Below are positions 28,001-36,466 of a stretch of 64,000 nucleotides of DNA, piece after piece. Source of the stretch: CAZOEL01 sp964578835 (GTDB lineage: Bacteria > Desulfobacterota > Syntrophobacteria > Syntrophobacterales > Syntrophobacteraceae); assembly GCA_964578835.1 (NCBI GenBank), contig CAZOEL010000005.1:68059-132058 (forward strand). Direction: 5' to 3'. Each line of letters opens with the position of its first letter. Positions within the stretch are counted from its first letter, which is position 1. Below the pieces are notes generated by a model, which was given only the letters and a program-made list of their open reading frames with translations, searched no databases and was not told the DNA's origin. The position numbers were made by a program, and so were the translations under genes.

Positions 28001-28324
28001 AGTATCTATTATATCGTCGCCGGCAGTCATCTCGCCGGAACAATGAGCATCCAGCCAGAAGAGAATATCACTTTTTCTTTCCTTTAAGATGTTGTCTAAT
28101 ACGGTCCTGCTGTCTCCAAGATAAATCTTTACCTCGTTGTTGTGTTGATATCTTTTAGAGGTTTGCTCGTAATAATACGGTGACAGCTCTATCGAGTGAA
28201 TTTCGCTAAATCCTGCATTTAAGGCTGCTTGAACGCCCGACCCCGTGTATGCGCCAGTCTCAATGAAACACTTGGCGTTGCCCTTGTATTTAGTAAAAAG
28301 GCGTCCATCAAAATAAGTTGGCAT
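25007..28324 (-). CDS. Giant protein: SAM-fold domain plus three GT2 domains
   Basis: 1105 residues. Residues 1-190 resemble a class I SAM-dependent fold (IETGAYTGSGVQAAL, IHSIELSPYYYEQ, LFWLDAHCSG, ILIIDDMDS). Three GT2 glycosyltransferase domains follow: from about 216 (LVSVIVPTHNRPQML, acidic motif YLDDDD), about 478 (LVSIVILSLNQKEW, motif LLNNDT) and about 806 (QVSIIIPTYQNLRL, motif LFLNNDT). The second and third resemble rhamnosyl/galactofuranosyl GT2 enzymes. Such modular proteins can add several residues in sequence, so one polypeptide might build a trisaccharide. No membrane segments. The N-terminal fold could be a methyltransferase capping the glycan, but key residues are not certain. 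Confidence 0.85.
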   Translation of the reverse strand: MPTYFDGRLFTKYKGNAKCFIETGAYTGSGVQAALNAGFSEIHSIELSPYYYEQTSKRYQHNNEVKIYLGDSRTVLDNILKERKSDILFWLDAHCSGEMTAGDDIIDTVVKEIDTIRQNNISNSILIIDDMDSKLYPRILSHASSLFKINDYSLEDGYQEHTRRIFKNSILVIELDTGRQPPYVTHPSGHRERIRDLGVLVNSTPLEIQDGVSKRSPLVSVIVPTHNRPQMLKVAIESILEQTFQDFEIIVVNDAGEDVSSVIESFASTKVTYLSHKTNKGLAASRNTGIRNARGKYIAYLDDDDIFFPDHLNTLASFLENNDYKIAYTDAYRIHQVITDKGYIETGRDIPYSFDFDPDLLLRQNYIPVLCFMHHKSSAEEVGLFDEELKALEDWDLWIRMSRKFNFAHLRRVTCGFTWRTDGSSMTSNLGHNPQWARSRSIIFEKYKEIMGKSSARIHNASGNTQESSLNRIRLVSIVILSLNQKEWTLACLRSIQNHTSIPYEIIIVDNGSNKDTVDALIEYTDRNDRVTLILNAQNHGFAEGNNQALPLAKGDYVLLLNNDTLATSGWLEGMIRVLDEHPETGIVGPMSNYVAGPQIVESARYSSIPEMEAFASRWRDGHRGESLEASMVIGFCMLMRRKVIEAIGGMDGIFGIGNFEDMDFCYRATLAGFRIRIAREVFVHHQGSQTFKAEKVDYIKTMKKNWELFKAKWGLEPGVKMKEENIVVKKADAIRQHIALPLLQKTHEPRAHARLWVERSYDSILEGRNGEEIVPLEEQGSRHNAFGRASESADRGHPLVFAGSTTPQVSIIIPTYQNLRLTRQCVEGILHNTSNVAYEIIIVDNHSTDGTESYLREMQSKGILKALINSSNMGFSHACNQGAKAAQSPFLLFLNNDTFPKEGWLSPLLQTAIGDERIGVIGAKLLYPDGKVQHAGMALIHHNRGEKLSHPIPGHPHRLAESDDPRVNQYRELDMVTGACILVRRDLFFVLGGFDEVYRNGVEDVDFCLRARYAGYKVAYQPESVVIHHEGQSPGRFDPHHVSRNLQIYFARWEKEFDGSGALITPEPARIIRSQISMLNGDQEKIASLSSQSKASSGKGLRIC

Positions 28325-28370
28325 GATCCCGTTTCATCCTTCCATCAATTTTGTTCGACCGGCAGCAGAT

Positions 28371-30977
28371 TTATCGGAAGATTCGTAATCCGTGTCTGTA
28401 AGCGCTTACTCCACCACCTTCGCTGGACACGGGCAAGTAAATCCAATCTGGACGCCTATTCGCAGGATCATCATGTCCTTCGAGCGAGCTTCTTAATGCT
28501 GGATTGCTTTGCACCTCTGGGCATTCCATATTAAAAGCCCTTTCAGGGGCAATAACGAGTTTGTCGGGGGCGGAGCCCAACGTGGCGGCCCAATTACTAA
28601 AACCGCTGTTAGCTATAACGAAGTGTTTGCACTGGGACATCAGATACATGTCAAAAGCGCCATCATCATTTCCATTGCTATCGACGTAAGTAGAGGGATA
28701 AGGAATAGCCAGATTAGCTCTAACCCAAGCTATGTCATCGGAAAAAATAAAGAAATGCATCTGCTTGGAAGATATCTTCATTGCTAGGAATCGGACAGCT
28801 CTTTGGTAGTAATCTTTGTCTAGAATGTCATACATGCTTCCGGAATAATCCCCTCTCCGAACATGCAACGCTATCGAATTTTCAGCGCTTTGAATCTGCT
28901 TTAAGAAATCCTGGTTCCTATCGGAAAGGGCTAAATTGAAAGAAAACTTTTTTCTCAACAGAGCATTTATAGGCCACAGGTATCTATAATTACCGAAATA
29001 CCCATCGATATATCTGTCGCATCTCACTTTTAGGAGGTTCTCGTCATAGAAGCAGTACTTGGAATGATTGTAGTGATATAAGCGTTTGTATGTATAGATC
29101 TCTTCTTTGGTTGCTTCTTCGAAGTCATTAATATCAAAAACGTCTCTCAGTACAAAATTCCTATTCTTTATCTTGTTCTTGTCTTTCCCGCTAATCTTAA
29201 ACCAAGTTAGGTCATACTTGACGTCAACATCTAATTTCTCCTGTAAGAGGACTCCAATCCCATACTGGGTCATTTGACTTCCCAAGCCGCCATCGACCAT
29301 TACAATGTGTAAAGGCCTTTCTTTCTTATTTCCTATTCTCTTGGCCTTGAGGTGATTCTGCAATGCCGTCTTTTCCCGCAGCCACTCTCCATGCGATGAC
29401 TTCAGTCGTTTTTCCACTTGGAGGGCAGCCGCCTGCTGCGAATCTGCGGCATAAGCTTGCATTAATTCAAAGAGCATTTCCGGGTCTTGCTTCATCTCTG
29501 CCGCCTTGCGGGCGGCCTCTACTGCTCCGGAGAAGCGACCCGTCGCGCGCAAAATCATGGAGCGAGCGGTCCATCCCAGAGGTTCATTCGGAAAGATGTC
29601 AACCAGTTCAAGGGAGAGGCGATCTGCTTCCAGGAGATCCTTGCGTTGCACCGCTGCATCTATTTGAAGAAGGCAGACTTCAAAGCTTTGCAGTACTTCC
29701 TCTTGTGATTCAGGCAAGCGTCCATTGGAAACGGTTGGGACGCGGCTGGCCTCTTCCAGCCTTTGCCTCCACGCTTGCAAGAACTCTAAGCGATCGTCTT
29801 GTCCTGTTTTGTGATATAAACTGATTAGAGTATCCACTGTCGGACGATGAAAGGGAGTGAGGGAATGTATCTCTTCAAGGGCCTTCATGGCGTCGGCCTC
29901 TTTTCCCAAATCAATAAGCTGGACGGCATTCATCGAGTATTCGTCCAACTTGGCGCCAATGCCCATATCCCGTAAACCCGCCATCCGTATTCTTAAGTCG
30001 ACGTCCTCCAAAATCTTGAAGAACTGAGGGTTGTAAAGATCCAGTTCGACATGCTGAATCGGCTCGAACAAGAACTGGGGATGCTCCATTTGTCCGTTCC
30101 ACCGGCTGCGAAACAGCGGCCAGAGCTCCATTCCCGGTCCTCGAATGATCTTCGTGTAATACTTCACCACAGCATCGTAGACGCCTTGGGCGTAATCCTT
30201 GGGGTCGGGTCGAAGGCGGGATGGGTAGATGTGGGCCAGCTTTTCCAAATAGGTCTTATAGTCAGCAAGTTCCGCTTCGAAGCGGGGATCGGCCACCATT
30301 CGGTCGATAGTCACGACTCGAGCCGATTCTGAATCTTGCAGCGATTGTTCCATAAACTTAAATGGAACATTGAGAAAGCGAATCTTGCCCGCGGCGGCCA
30401 ATGCTGAAAGTAGGATTGTTTCGTACAGGCCTAATGAATCATCATGTAAGCACATTAATTCCAACACTGGACGGGCTTGGGCAATGCGGAACGCGGTGAA
30501 CTGGGCTATTCCTGGACGCTTGGCCCAAAGAGCGATAATACGTTCGAGGGGATCATCCTGTTCCAAGGTTGTATTGAAGGCCCAAGGTTCAGTAATGGTG
30601 TAGCGGACTTCCAACCCTTCCTCCTGGAAAAGGAGGACCAATCCAACAGCAGCGGAATAGCCCGGATGCCTCTGCAGAAAGTCGACACATGCAAGAGTGC
30701 CGGATTCGAGATAAAAATCATCATCGGTGATCCACTGAACGTACGGTGTTTTTATCTGATCCAGTACCCAAAGGCACCTCTGCAGAGGTGAAACCCCCGG
30801 CAAGTATCGATAGCTAACGCGATTTCCACCTAATTCCTTAACAAGCTCTTCATTCGATTCTTCAGAAGCGTCACAGATCAGGATATTCATCGTTGTGCGG
30901 GCATAGAAAGGCAGCGAGCGACGAAGCCTATCAGGTCTGTTGCACGTATTCATCACATAGGTAATGCGGTGTGGCAT
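28371..30977 (-). CDS. GT2-like / TPR-like / GT11 fucosyltransferase fusion
   Basis: 868 residues in three parts. Residues 1-260 form a TIGR00180-like glycosyltransferase (ITYVMNTCNRPDRL, QWITDDDFYL). The middle, about 340-540, is helical and TPR-like. Residues 555-840 are a GT11 alpha-1,2-fucosyltransferase-type domain: VMVDGGLGSQMTQYG, IALHVRRGDY near 704 (the GDP-sugar HxRRxDY motif), FFIFSDD and CKHFVIANSGFSNWAATL. GT11 enzymes use GDP-fucose. The gmd operon at 3.6-7.1 kb supplies a GDP-6-deoxyhexose (fucose or colitose), which could be the donor. Gaps of 46-49 nt to both neighbours suggest one operon. Confidence 0.85.
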   Translation of the reverse strand: MPHRITYVMNTCNRPDRLRRSLPFYARTTMNILICDASEESNEELVKELGGNRVSYRYLPGVSPLQRCLWVLDQIKTPYVQWITDDDFYLESGTLACVDFLQRHPGYSAAVGLVLLFQEEGLEVRYTITEPWAFNTTLEQDDPLERIIALWAKRPGIAQFTAFRIAQARPVLELMCLHDDSLGLYETILLSALAAAGKIRFLNVPFKFMEQSLQDSESARVVTIDRMVADPRFEAELADYKTYLEKLAHIYPSRLRPDPKDYAQGVYDAVVKYYTKIIRGPGMELWPLFRSRWNGQMEHPQFLFEPIQHVELDLYNPQFFKILEDVDLRIRMAGLRDMGIGAKLDEYSMNAVQLIDLGKEADAMKALEEIHSLTPFHRPTVDTLISLYHKTGQDDRLEFLQAWRQRLEEASRVPTVSNGRLPESQEEVLQSFEVCLLQIDAAVQRKDLLEADRLSLELVDIFPNEPLGWTARSMILRATGRFSGAVEAARKAAEMKQDPEMLFELMQAYAADSQQAAALQVEKRLKSSHGEWLREKTALQNHLKAKRIGNKKERPLHIVMVDGGLGSQMTQYGIGVLLQEKLDVDVKYDLTWFKISGKDKNKIKNRNFVLRDVFDINDFEEATKEEIYTYKRLYHYNHSKYCFYDENLLKVRCDRYIDGYFGNYRYLWPINALLRKKFSFNLALSDRNQDFLKQIQSAENSIALHVRRGDYSGSMYDILDKDYYQRAVRFLAMKISSKQMHFFIFSDDIAWVRANLAIPYPSTYVDSNGNDDGAFDMYLMSQCKHFVIANSGFSNWAATLGSAPDKLVIAPERAFNMECPEVQSNPALRSSLEGHDDPANRRPDWIYLPVSSEGGGVSAYRHGLRIFR

Positions 30978-31026
30978 CTTTTACTCCTTCACGACATATC
31001 CAGACTACAGCATGCCGTGTTCGGAT

Positions 31027-32085
31027 TCATCGGCTTCTCTTGAGATTCCATTCGAAGGTGCGCTTGAACATGGCTTTAAGAGGGATTCTCTCCTCAAGTC
31101 CGAGCTCTACAAAAGCTCTTTTGACGTCAGGAACATACCGGTGAGGCTGAACTTCTGGCTGCGGAGCTTGTCCCAACTCAATTGGAAGATCAATTCCCCA
31201 CGCCTGGACCGCGGTTCGTGCGAGTTCTACGATGGAGACGACTGTCTTTCCTCCGACATTCCAAGCCCTTCCAGGAGCGCCCCGCAACAGTATGGTCCAC
31301 AGCCACCAAGCCAAGTCGGACGCGTATAAATAGGACCGGACCGCCCTTCCATCTCCAGCGATCCGGATGGGACCGTTCGCTAAACAGTCTCTAACAAAGT
31401 TGCCAAACGCGAAATGGCTATTTGTGGCGATTCCTGGTCCGGCGAAGGCAAAACCACGAGCTATTGTCACACATTGCCCGGTTTGCCTTAGGTGCAGACA
31501 TCCCAGGTGCTCGGCCAATCGTTTTGCCAGTCCATAAGCCGATCCAGCGGCCAACGGATCGGGAGCTCCCGAGTATTCTTCTGATATGGCCTCCAGGGTA
31601 TGAGGCTGCGATCCGTAGATCGCCCCGGAGCTAGCCAATAGAATGCGCGTATCTACTCCTCCACGTTGGGAGGAGTATTCAAATACCCGGCGGGTTCCTT
31701 GCACGATGGTCTCCACCGTTCCCCAAGGGTTGCTCCGTTGCGCCTCGGCCGAGGTATCCGTAGCCAGATGGAGTACATGAGTTGGCGCAAAATCAGGAAA
31801 AGCAAAGCTACGAACATCGCCCTCAAGAATTGTTACACTCTGATGACTGGCTAAATGCGGAGCTTCTTGACGAAAACGATTGGGATTGCGTGTGAGCAAT
31901 AGGACCTTAGAGCCAAGCCCCAATAGATTTTCCGCCCAGAGCAGACTTTCGAGCAACCACCGCCCCCAAAACCCCGTTCCACCCGTAATGAATAAATGCG
32001 CCCCTTGCAGGTTCTCCCACAAGGATGGATCCAGATGGAATAATTCATCTAGATCTTGTGAGAGGGGATTTTCAGCCGTTTCCAA
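31027..32085 (-). CDS. NAD-dependent epimerase/dehydratase (extended SDR)
   Basis: 352 residues. Rossmann motif HLFITGGTGFWGRWLL at about residues 31-46, catalytic Ser region ASSGAIYG and YGLAKR (Tyr-x-x-x-Lys), and AGDGRAVRSYLYASDLA in the substrate-domain region. Family: nucleotide-sugar epimerase, dehydratase or reductase of the kind common in lipopolysaccharide clusters. In this context it could reduce or epimerise C4 of the CDP-4-keto-3,6-dideoxyhexose made by RfbF-G-H, the job of Abe/Prt-type synthases, but I cannot assign the substrate. A single nucleotide separates it from the HAD gene. Confidence 0.85.
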   Translation of the reverse strand: METAENPLSQDLDELFHLDPSLWENLQGAHLFITGGTGFWGRWLLESLLWAENLLGLGSKVLLLTRNPNRFRQEAPHLASHQSVTILEGDVRSFAFPDFAPTHVLHLATDTSAEAQRSNPWGTVETIVQGTRRVFEYSSQRGGVDTRILLASSGAIYGSQPHTLEAISEEYSGAPDPLAAGSAYGLAKRLAEHLGCLHLRQTGQCVTIARGFAFAGPGIATNSHFAFGNFVRDCLANGPIRIAGDGRAVRSYLYASDLAWWLWTILLRGAPGRAWNVGGKTVVSIVELARTAVQAWGIDLPIELGQAPQPEVQPHRYVPDVKRAFVELGLEERIPLKAMFKRTFEWNLKRSR

Positions 32086-32086
32086 T

Positions 32087-32455
32087 TCATCCTCCCAAGG
32101 GAGAACGAGAAAAGATGGCTGGAACCGATTCCGAGGATGCTGACCCGAGACGGGCCAAGCGGAATTCCATTACGTTGACAGCCCTGTCATCGACGTATAC
32201 GTCTGCGGCGGGTTTGCCCAGGTGAAGGCGGTCATAGCGGACCCCCCAGCGCAAAAGCTGTTCTTCGGTCAGAGCGCGCCAATCGATCCCGGTTCCCGAA
32301 CCGCGTGCGGTGTAGATCAGTATGTTATGGCCTTCATCTTTCAAGTGATTCACTTGGGCGATTATTTCAGGATAGGGACTTGCCTCATCGTAGCGTCCTT
32401 CCGTGTTGGTGCATATAGTGCCGTCGAGATCGAAACAAAATGTCACTTGACTCAC
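32087..32455 (-). CDS. HAD-family phosphatase, short
   Basis: 122 residues. HAD motif I is FDLDGTICTN (nucleophile Asp), motif II lies in ILIYTARG, and motif IV is YVDDRAVN. There is no cap domain, so the substrate is probably a sugar phosphate or a macromolecule-bound phosphate, as in the KdsC and capsular-biosynthesis phosphatase groups. It overlaps the NeuB-like gene by 4 nt (ATGA), so the two should act together: a nonulosonic-acid phosphate made by a NeuB-type synthase would need exactly such a phosphatase. That coupling is an inference. Confidence 0.82.
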   Translation of the reverse strand: MSQVTFCFDLDGTICTNTEGRYDEASPYPEIIAQVNHLKDEGHNILIYTARGSGTGIDWRALTEEQLLRWGVRYDRLHLGKPAADVYVDDRAVNVMEFRLARLGSASSESVPAIFSRSPLGG

Positions 32456-33354
32456 TCCTTTGGCGTAACGAAATAGCGTAGTTTTTTCGAATTCTTACGC
32501 TCGCCTTCAGTCACCACCCTTTCACCCGTTCCTAGAATGGTTGGAATCCATCCGATATAGTTGGTAAGGATCTCCATGCCTCGCGGCTCGAGGCTTGCGG
32601 CATGATCAGTACCCCAAAAGGCGCGGTTGAGAGTAATGTGGCGTTCAATTGCTACTGCGCCGACCATTGCAGCCAGCACTCCAGGAAGCATGGTCATTTC
32701 GTGTCCGCTGTAACCCACGGGTACTCCATAACGCTCCCTCAGAGAGAGGATTTGGCGAAGATTGAGGACTTCATTTGGGGCCGGATACTCGGAAACTGAG
32801 TGCATGAGGATGAATGGACATTTGGCTCGGTGGAAGATTTCGACTGCAGCATCAATTTCCGGATATTCACTCATGCCCACTGAGATGAAGGTCATCTTCC
32901 CTTCGTTGGCTACAGCCGTCAATAACTCCTTATAGACCAAGAGCGCAGAAGGTATCTTGTTATAGGGGCAGTCGTAATTTCTCAGGAACTCCAGGCTGGG
33001 GATATCCCAAGCCGAAGCAAACCATGGAATCCCGAGTTTTCGGCAATGGGCATCGATTTCATCATACTCAACCTTGTCGAATTCAATCTTATTTTTGTAC
33101 TCCAAGTAGGTAATGAGTCCCCAAGGAGTTTCGCGAGGAATGTCCCGTTGATGCAAGGGTACGCACAGTTCGGGGGTGCGTTTCTGGAACTTGACGGCAT
33201 TGCAGCCCTTGGCGTGAGCCATATCGATGATCTGTTTGGCTAAATTGATGTCACCGTTGTGGTTGATGCCGATCTCCCCTATGATAAAGGGATGGCGTGC
33301 TATAGGCCACGGTTCGGTCTGGATGTAGTCTTTCCAGAAGGGCAAATTCTCCAT
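32452..33354 (-). CDS. NeuB-family synthase lacking the SAF domain
   Basis: 300 residues of the NeuB TIM-barrel family: FIIGEIGINHNGDINLAKQI, AVKFQKRTPE, PWFASAWD, ISVGMSEYPEI, LMHSVSEYPAP and VGYSGHE are all typical. These enzymes condense phosphoenolpyruvate with an amino- or hexose sugar (or its 6-phosphate) to make nonulosonic acids such as sialic, pseudaminic or KDN. The usual C-terminal SAF (antifreeze-like) domain is absent; the protein ends at KKLRYFVTPKE. No NeuC, CMP-sugar synthetase or Pse/Leg genes are in the window, so the product is uncertain. Confidence 0.85.
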   Translation of the reverse strand: MENLPFWKDYIQTEPWPIARHPFIIGEIGINHNGDINLAKQIIDMAHAKGCNAVKFQKRTPELCVPLHQRDIPRETPWGLITYLEYKNKIEFDKVEYDEIDAHCRKLGIPWFASAWDIPSLEFLRNYDCPYNKIPSALLVYKELLTAVANEGKMTFISVGMSEYPEIDAAVEIFHRAKCPFILMHSVSEYPAPNEVLNLRQILSLRERYGVPVGYSGHEMTMLPGVLAAMVGAVAIERHITLNRAFWGTDHAASLEPRGMEILTNYIGWIPTILGTGERVVTEGERKNSKKLRYFVTPKE

Positions 33355-33423
33355 TGACGCTCCTTTGCTTGCACATGAGTACTGCCGTCTATTCCTATTG
33401 TTGGATCAAAAACTGAGAACGGA

Positions 33424-35235
33424 TCAGCCATTCTCGCGTAATGAGGGGACTATCATATTTTGCTGGAATTCCTCCTGTGGCAGGAACGGATACAGATCTT
33501 CCAATGGAGCCGTTATCATCCGGCCATCGGGAAGCATTCGAGAACTGGCCCGAGGTTCAAATCCTATTTCCGGATCCAGCCGCACGTCGCACAGCCATGG
33601 ACCATGCATAGCCAAGATCTTCGCAAGCTGCTCTTGGAAACCGCCTTCCTCCAGGCGGAAAGCCGGGATCCCGAAAGCTTGCGCAATTTGTGTGAAATCG
33701 GGGAAGCCAATCCCACTCTTGGGGCCCTCGCCCACAAAACGGCCAAAAAAACTCTTTTGCGTGGTGCGAATGGATAGATACCCGCCGTTATTCATCACGA
33801 AAATTCCCACTGGAATCATTAAGTGGGCCAGTGTCTGCAACTCCTGGAGATTCATCATCAGGCTCCCGTCGCCTGCAAGACAAATCACTCTTTTTCCTTT
33901 ACGCGCCACCGCGGCTCCGATAGCGCTGGGCAGATCGTGCCCCATGGCGCCGGCCGAGGCGTTTGATGTCAGTCTCTGCCCCAGGCGTAGGGGAGCAGCT
34001 TGAAACGCCACGCATGCTGAGGATGCGTTGCCGCAGGCAACGAAGGCGTTATCTTCCAGTTGGTTGAACAGGGATTCAATGAAGTGATACGGGTGGAGGC
34101 CGTTGAGGGACTCCTTCCGCATCGAATCAGTCACCTCAGAATAGCGTTCAACCCGCTCTCGGCACCAGTGCAGCCATTCGCTCCATGCGCTCGGTCTCTG
34201 CATCCCGTTCATGGCGGATATGAGGGATTCAATGAATAAGCGAGGTTCTGCGCAGAGCGCTTCATCGGCCACCGAAATGGGCTTTTCCAGTTCGGCTGCA
34301 TCCACATTCACAGAAATGACATAAGCGTGGCGCGCAAAACTCTCCCAGTTGAAGCTCACTTGAGGCACACTTAGACGCGATCCGATTACCAGCAGCAGGT
34401 CGGCATTCTGCACGGCGAAGTTGCCGGCGCGAGTCCCTAATGTTCCCATTCTGCCAGCATACAGTGGCTGATCGGGAGGATAGATGTCGGGCATCCATGC
34501 TGTCACTACGGGAATTCCCAGTTGTGCCGCCAGAGTGCGGAATGCCTCCACAGCTTCTCCTTCGCGGACTCCTTCTCCGCCGACTAGCACCGGTCGATGG
34601 GCTTCCAGCAGACGCTTGCGCACAGCCTTGGAGCGTAAAGCCAATGGGCGCTGTTTGACTGACTGCGGAGTAAAGCCTGGTAATGATTCCGGATCTACCA
34701 GAGCTGCCTGCACATCCAGGGGGATGTCCAAAAAGACAGGGCCTGGACGACCCGATGTCGCGAGATGCCAAGCTTTCTCAAGCTCATAGCGCACGAGAAA
34801 GGGCTCTGTGATGGTCGCCGCGTACTTTGTAACCGGCTGCGCCATGGCTACAACTTCCGCCTCCTGCACTCCCAGTTGCCGTAGTGCAGCCACCGTTTGG
34901 CGAGGGTGCGCCGACCGCAAGAGTTCGCGCTTGGACTGGCCAGCGATGCAGATCACAGGCAGAGAATCGACATAAGCACCGTACAGCCCGCCCAAGGCAT
35001 TTATGCCTCCAGGTCCCGATGTCGTGCATAAGATGCCCGGAACTCCATCGACGCGTGCAAAGCCTTCGGCGGCCATTGCCGCGGTCTGCTCGTGATGGAC
35101 GCAGATGACTTCAAGCGGGGAGGAGATCAAGGCGTCATCGAGATGCATGGCGTTGCCGCCAGTCACCAAAAAGACATGGGTGGCTTCCTTTTGCGCGAAG
35201 AAGGACCAAACGTAGTCGGCGATGCGTACAGACAT
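33424..35235 (-). CDS. TPP-dependent acetolactate-synthase-like enzyme (YerE-type candidate)
   Basis: 603 residues with the three-domain TPP fold. The catalytic Glu is in VICVHHEQTAAMAAEG, the TPP-Mg motif is GDGSLMMNLQEL with NNGGYLSI after it. The N-terminus THVFLVTGGNAMHLDDAL is of the kind found in sugar-cluster members, not in IlvB. Yersinia YerE uses pyruvate to add a two-carbon branch to C4 of CDP-4-keto-3,6-dideoxyglucose. Since this window also encodes RfbF, RfbG and RfbH, a YerE-like branching reaction is attractive but unproven. An acetolactate synthase for branched amino acids is less likely in this context, with no small subunit. Confidence 0.8.
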   Translation of the reverse strand: MSVRIADYVWSFFAQKEATHVFLVTGGNAMHLDDALISSPLEVICVHHEQTAAMAAEGFARVDGVPGILCTTSGPGGINALGGLYGAYVDSLPVICIAGQSKRELLRSAHPRQTVAALRQLGVQEAEVVAMAQPVTKYAATITEPFLVRYELEKAWHLATSGRPGPVFLDIPLDVQAALVDPESLPGFTPQSVKQRPLALRSKAVRKRLLEAHRPVLVGGEGVREGEAVEAFRTLAAQLGIPVVTAWMPDIYPPDQPLYAGRMGTLGTRAGNFAVQNADLLLVIGSRLSVPQVSFNWESFARHAYVISVNVDAAELEKPISVADEALCAEPRLFIESLISAMNGMQRPSAWSEWLHWCRERVERYSEVTDSMRKESLNGLHPYHFIESLFNQLEDNAFVACGNASSACVAFQAAPLRLGQRLTSNASAGAMGHDLPSAIGAAVARKGKRVICLAGDGSLMMNLQELQTLAHLMIPVGIFVMNNGGYLSIRTTQKSFFGRFVGEGPKSGIGFPDFTQIAQAFGIPAFRLEEGGFQEQLAKILAMHGPWLCDVRLDPEIGFEPRASSRMLPDGRMITAPLEDLYPFLPQEEFQQNMIVPSLRENG

Positions 35236-35242
35236 GGAATGA

Positions 35243-36466
35243 TTACTCCGGCGAATGTGTCAGAATTGATTCAGAATGCTGATATGATGGTTGTGGGAGA
35301 ACCACGCGACTACCGAGATCCAGGCGCTGGTAGGCGTCTAAGATGGCAGTGGATTCACGCAGAGTAGCTATGACGAGTGGTAGTTCTCTAAGCAGATGCT
35401 TCTGTGAAGAAGACAATTGCCATGGGTTGACTACTGGGGCTCCACGCAAAGAGCGACCGGCGTAAATGGGGTTACTGTCGAGAGCCAAGACCAACTGGCG
35501 ATTCTGCGATAATGAGCCACCCAAAAGGAGTGATGCTGTCTGGCCTGCGCCCCAAATGGCGTAATGCTCCTCGCAGTATAGTTGCGCTTCTAGATGAGCT
35601 TCGATAGCCTTAAGCAATGAGGCGGAGGCGCTTACATACTCTAAAAGAAGCCTTTTGCCATCGAAGTTGGATAATTCCTGTCCAGAGTTGTACCCTGGAG
35701 TGGCGCAAACCCATAAATCTGGATAGAGACAGGTGGAACTGACTTTGCGCGTGATTCGACCGGTTGCCTTTATGCCCCATCCACGACGCCTGAAGAGTGC
35801 TTCAAGCGTTCGAATAGTGAAATGGTTGATATGTTCAATGCTGAACTCCTGGAACGGTGTAGAAAGACACTCGACATACCTTTCAAGATCTGGCGCCAGT
35901 ACAAAAGCCATGCCGCCAGGAGCGAGGAGTTTGCGAATCCCTTCCAACGCTTGGCCAGGTTCCAGCAGATGTTCAAATACCCCCGTTGACAGCACCAGAT
36001 CCCAAGTCTTAGAGATGGTCTCCACGAGGGAAATAGAACCTGTGCGGCAGGGAATTCCTAGCGTTCCGGCTATGAAGGCAGCACAATCTGGCGAGGGATC
36101 CAAACCTTCTAAATTTCGATATCCATGATGGTGAAGCGCGGCCAGGAGATCGCCTCCCCCGGCTCCAAGGTCAAGGATGCGGGCCCTGTGGTCAGGAACC
36201 AGTCGTTCAATTGTAGCTGCTATCTCGTGATAGTAAGGATCATCCCGTAACTGAGACGGACAATACTTGGCATATGCCATATAGTAATTGGCCAAGGTCG
36301 AGGCATCAACAGCACGCCGATCAAAAGCTGCGCCACAATCAATGCATACCCCGACTATGCTTTCCCCATCCAATGGATGATGGTCGAACAAGACATGCGC
36401 ACGGCGGTAGATTTCGCAAAAGCCAGCACCTCCGCACACTGGACAAGAACGGTATGACTCCATCAT
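35243..36466 (-). CDS. Sugar C-methyltransferase-like protein (copy 1)
   Basis: 407 residues. N-terminal zinc-type cysteines (CPVCG, then CIDCG), SAM-binding motif ARILDLGAGGGDLL, post-motif STGVFEHLLEPGQAL, and a C-terminal Rossmann-like part (YAIWGAGQTASLLL, ALDSNP). This three-part layout is that of NovU/TylC3-type C-methyltransferases that add methyl to 4-ketosugars. I chose ATG 36466, preceded by GGAGAGG and overlapping the upstream stop as ATGA; an ATG at 36490 also exists. It is a paralogue of the next gene upstream. The TPP enzyme follows after 7 nt. Confidence 0.8.
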   Translation of the reverse strand: MMESYRSCPVCGGAGFCEIYRRAHVLFDHHPLDGESIVGVCIDCGAAFDRRAVDASTLANYYMAYAKYCPSQLRDDPYYHEIAATIERLVPDHRARILDLGAGGGDLLAALHHHGYRNLEGLDPSPDCAAFIAGTLGIPCRTGSISLVETISKTWDLVLSTGVFEHLLEPGQALEGIRKLLAPGGMAFVLAPDLERYVECLSTPFQEFSIEHINHFTIRTLEALFRRRGWGIKATGRITRKVSSTCLYPDLWVCATPGYNSGQELSNFDGKRLLLEYVSASASLLKAIEAHLEAQLYCEEHYAIWGAGQTASLLLGGSLSQNRQLVLALDSNPIYAGRSLRGAPVVNPWQLSSSQKHLLRELPLVIATLRESTAILDAYQRLDLGSRVVLPQPSYQHSESILTHSPE

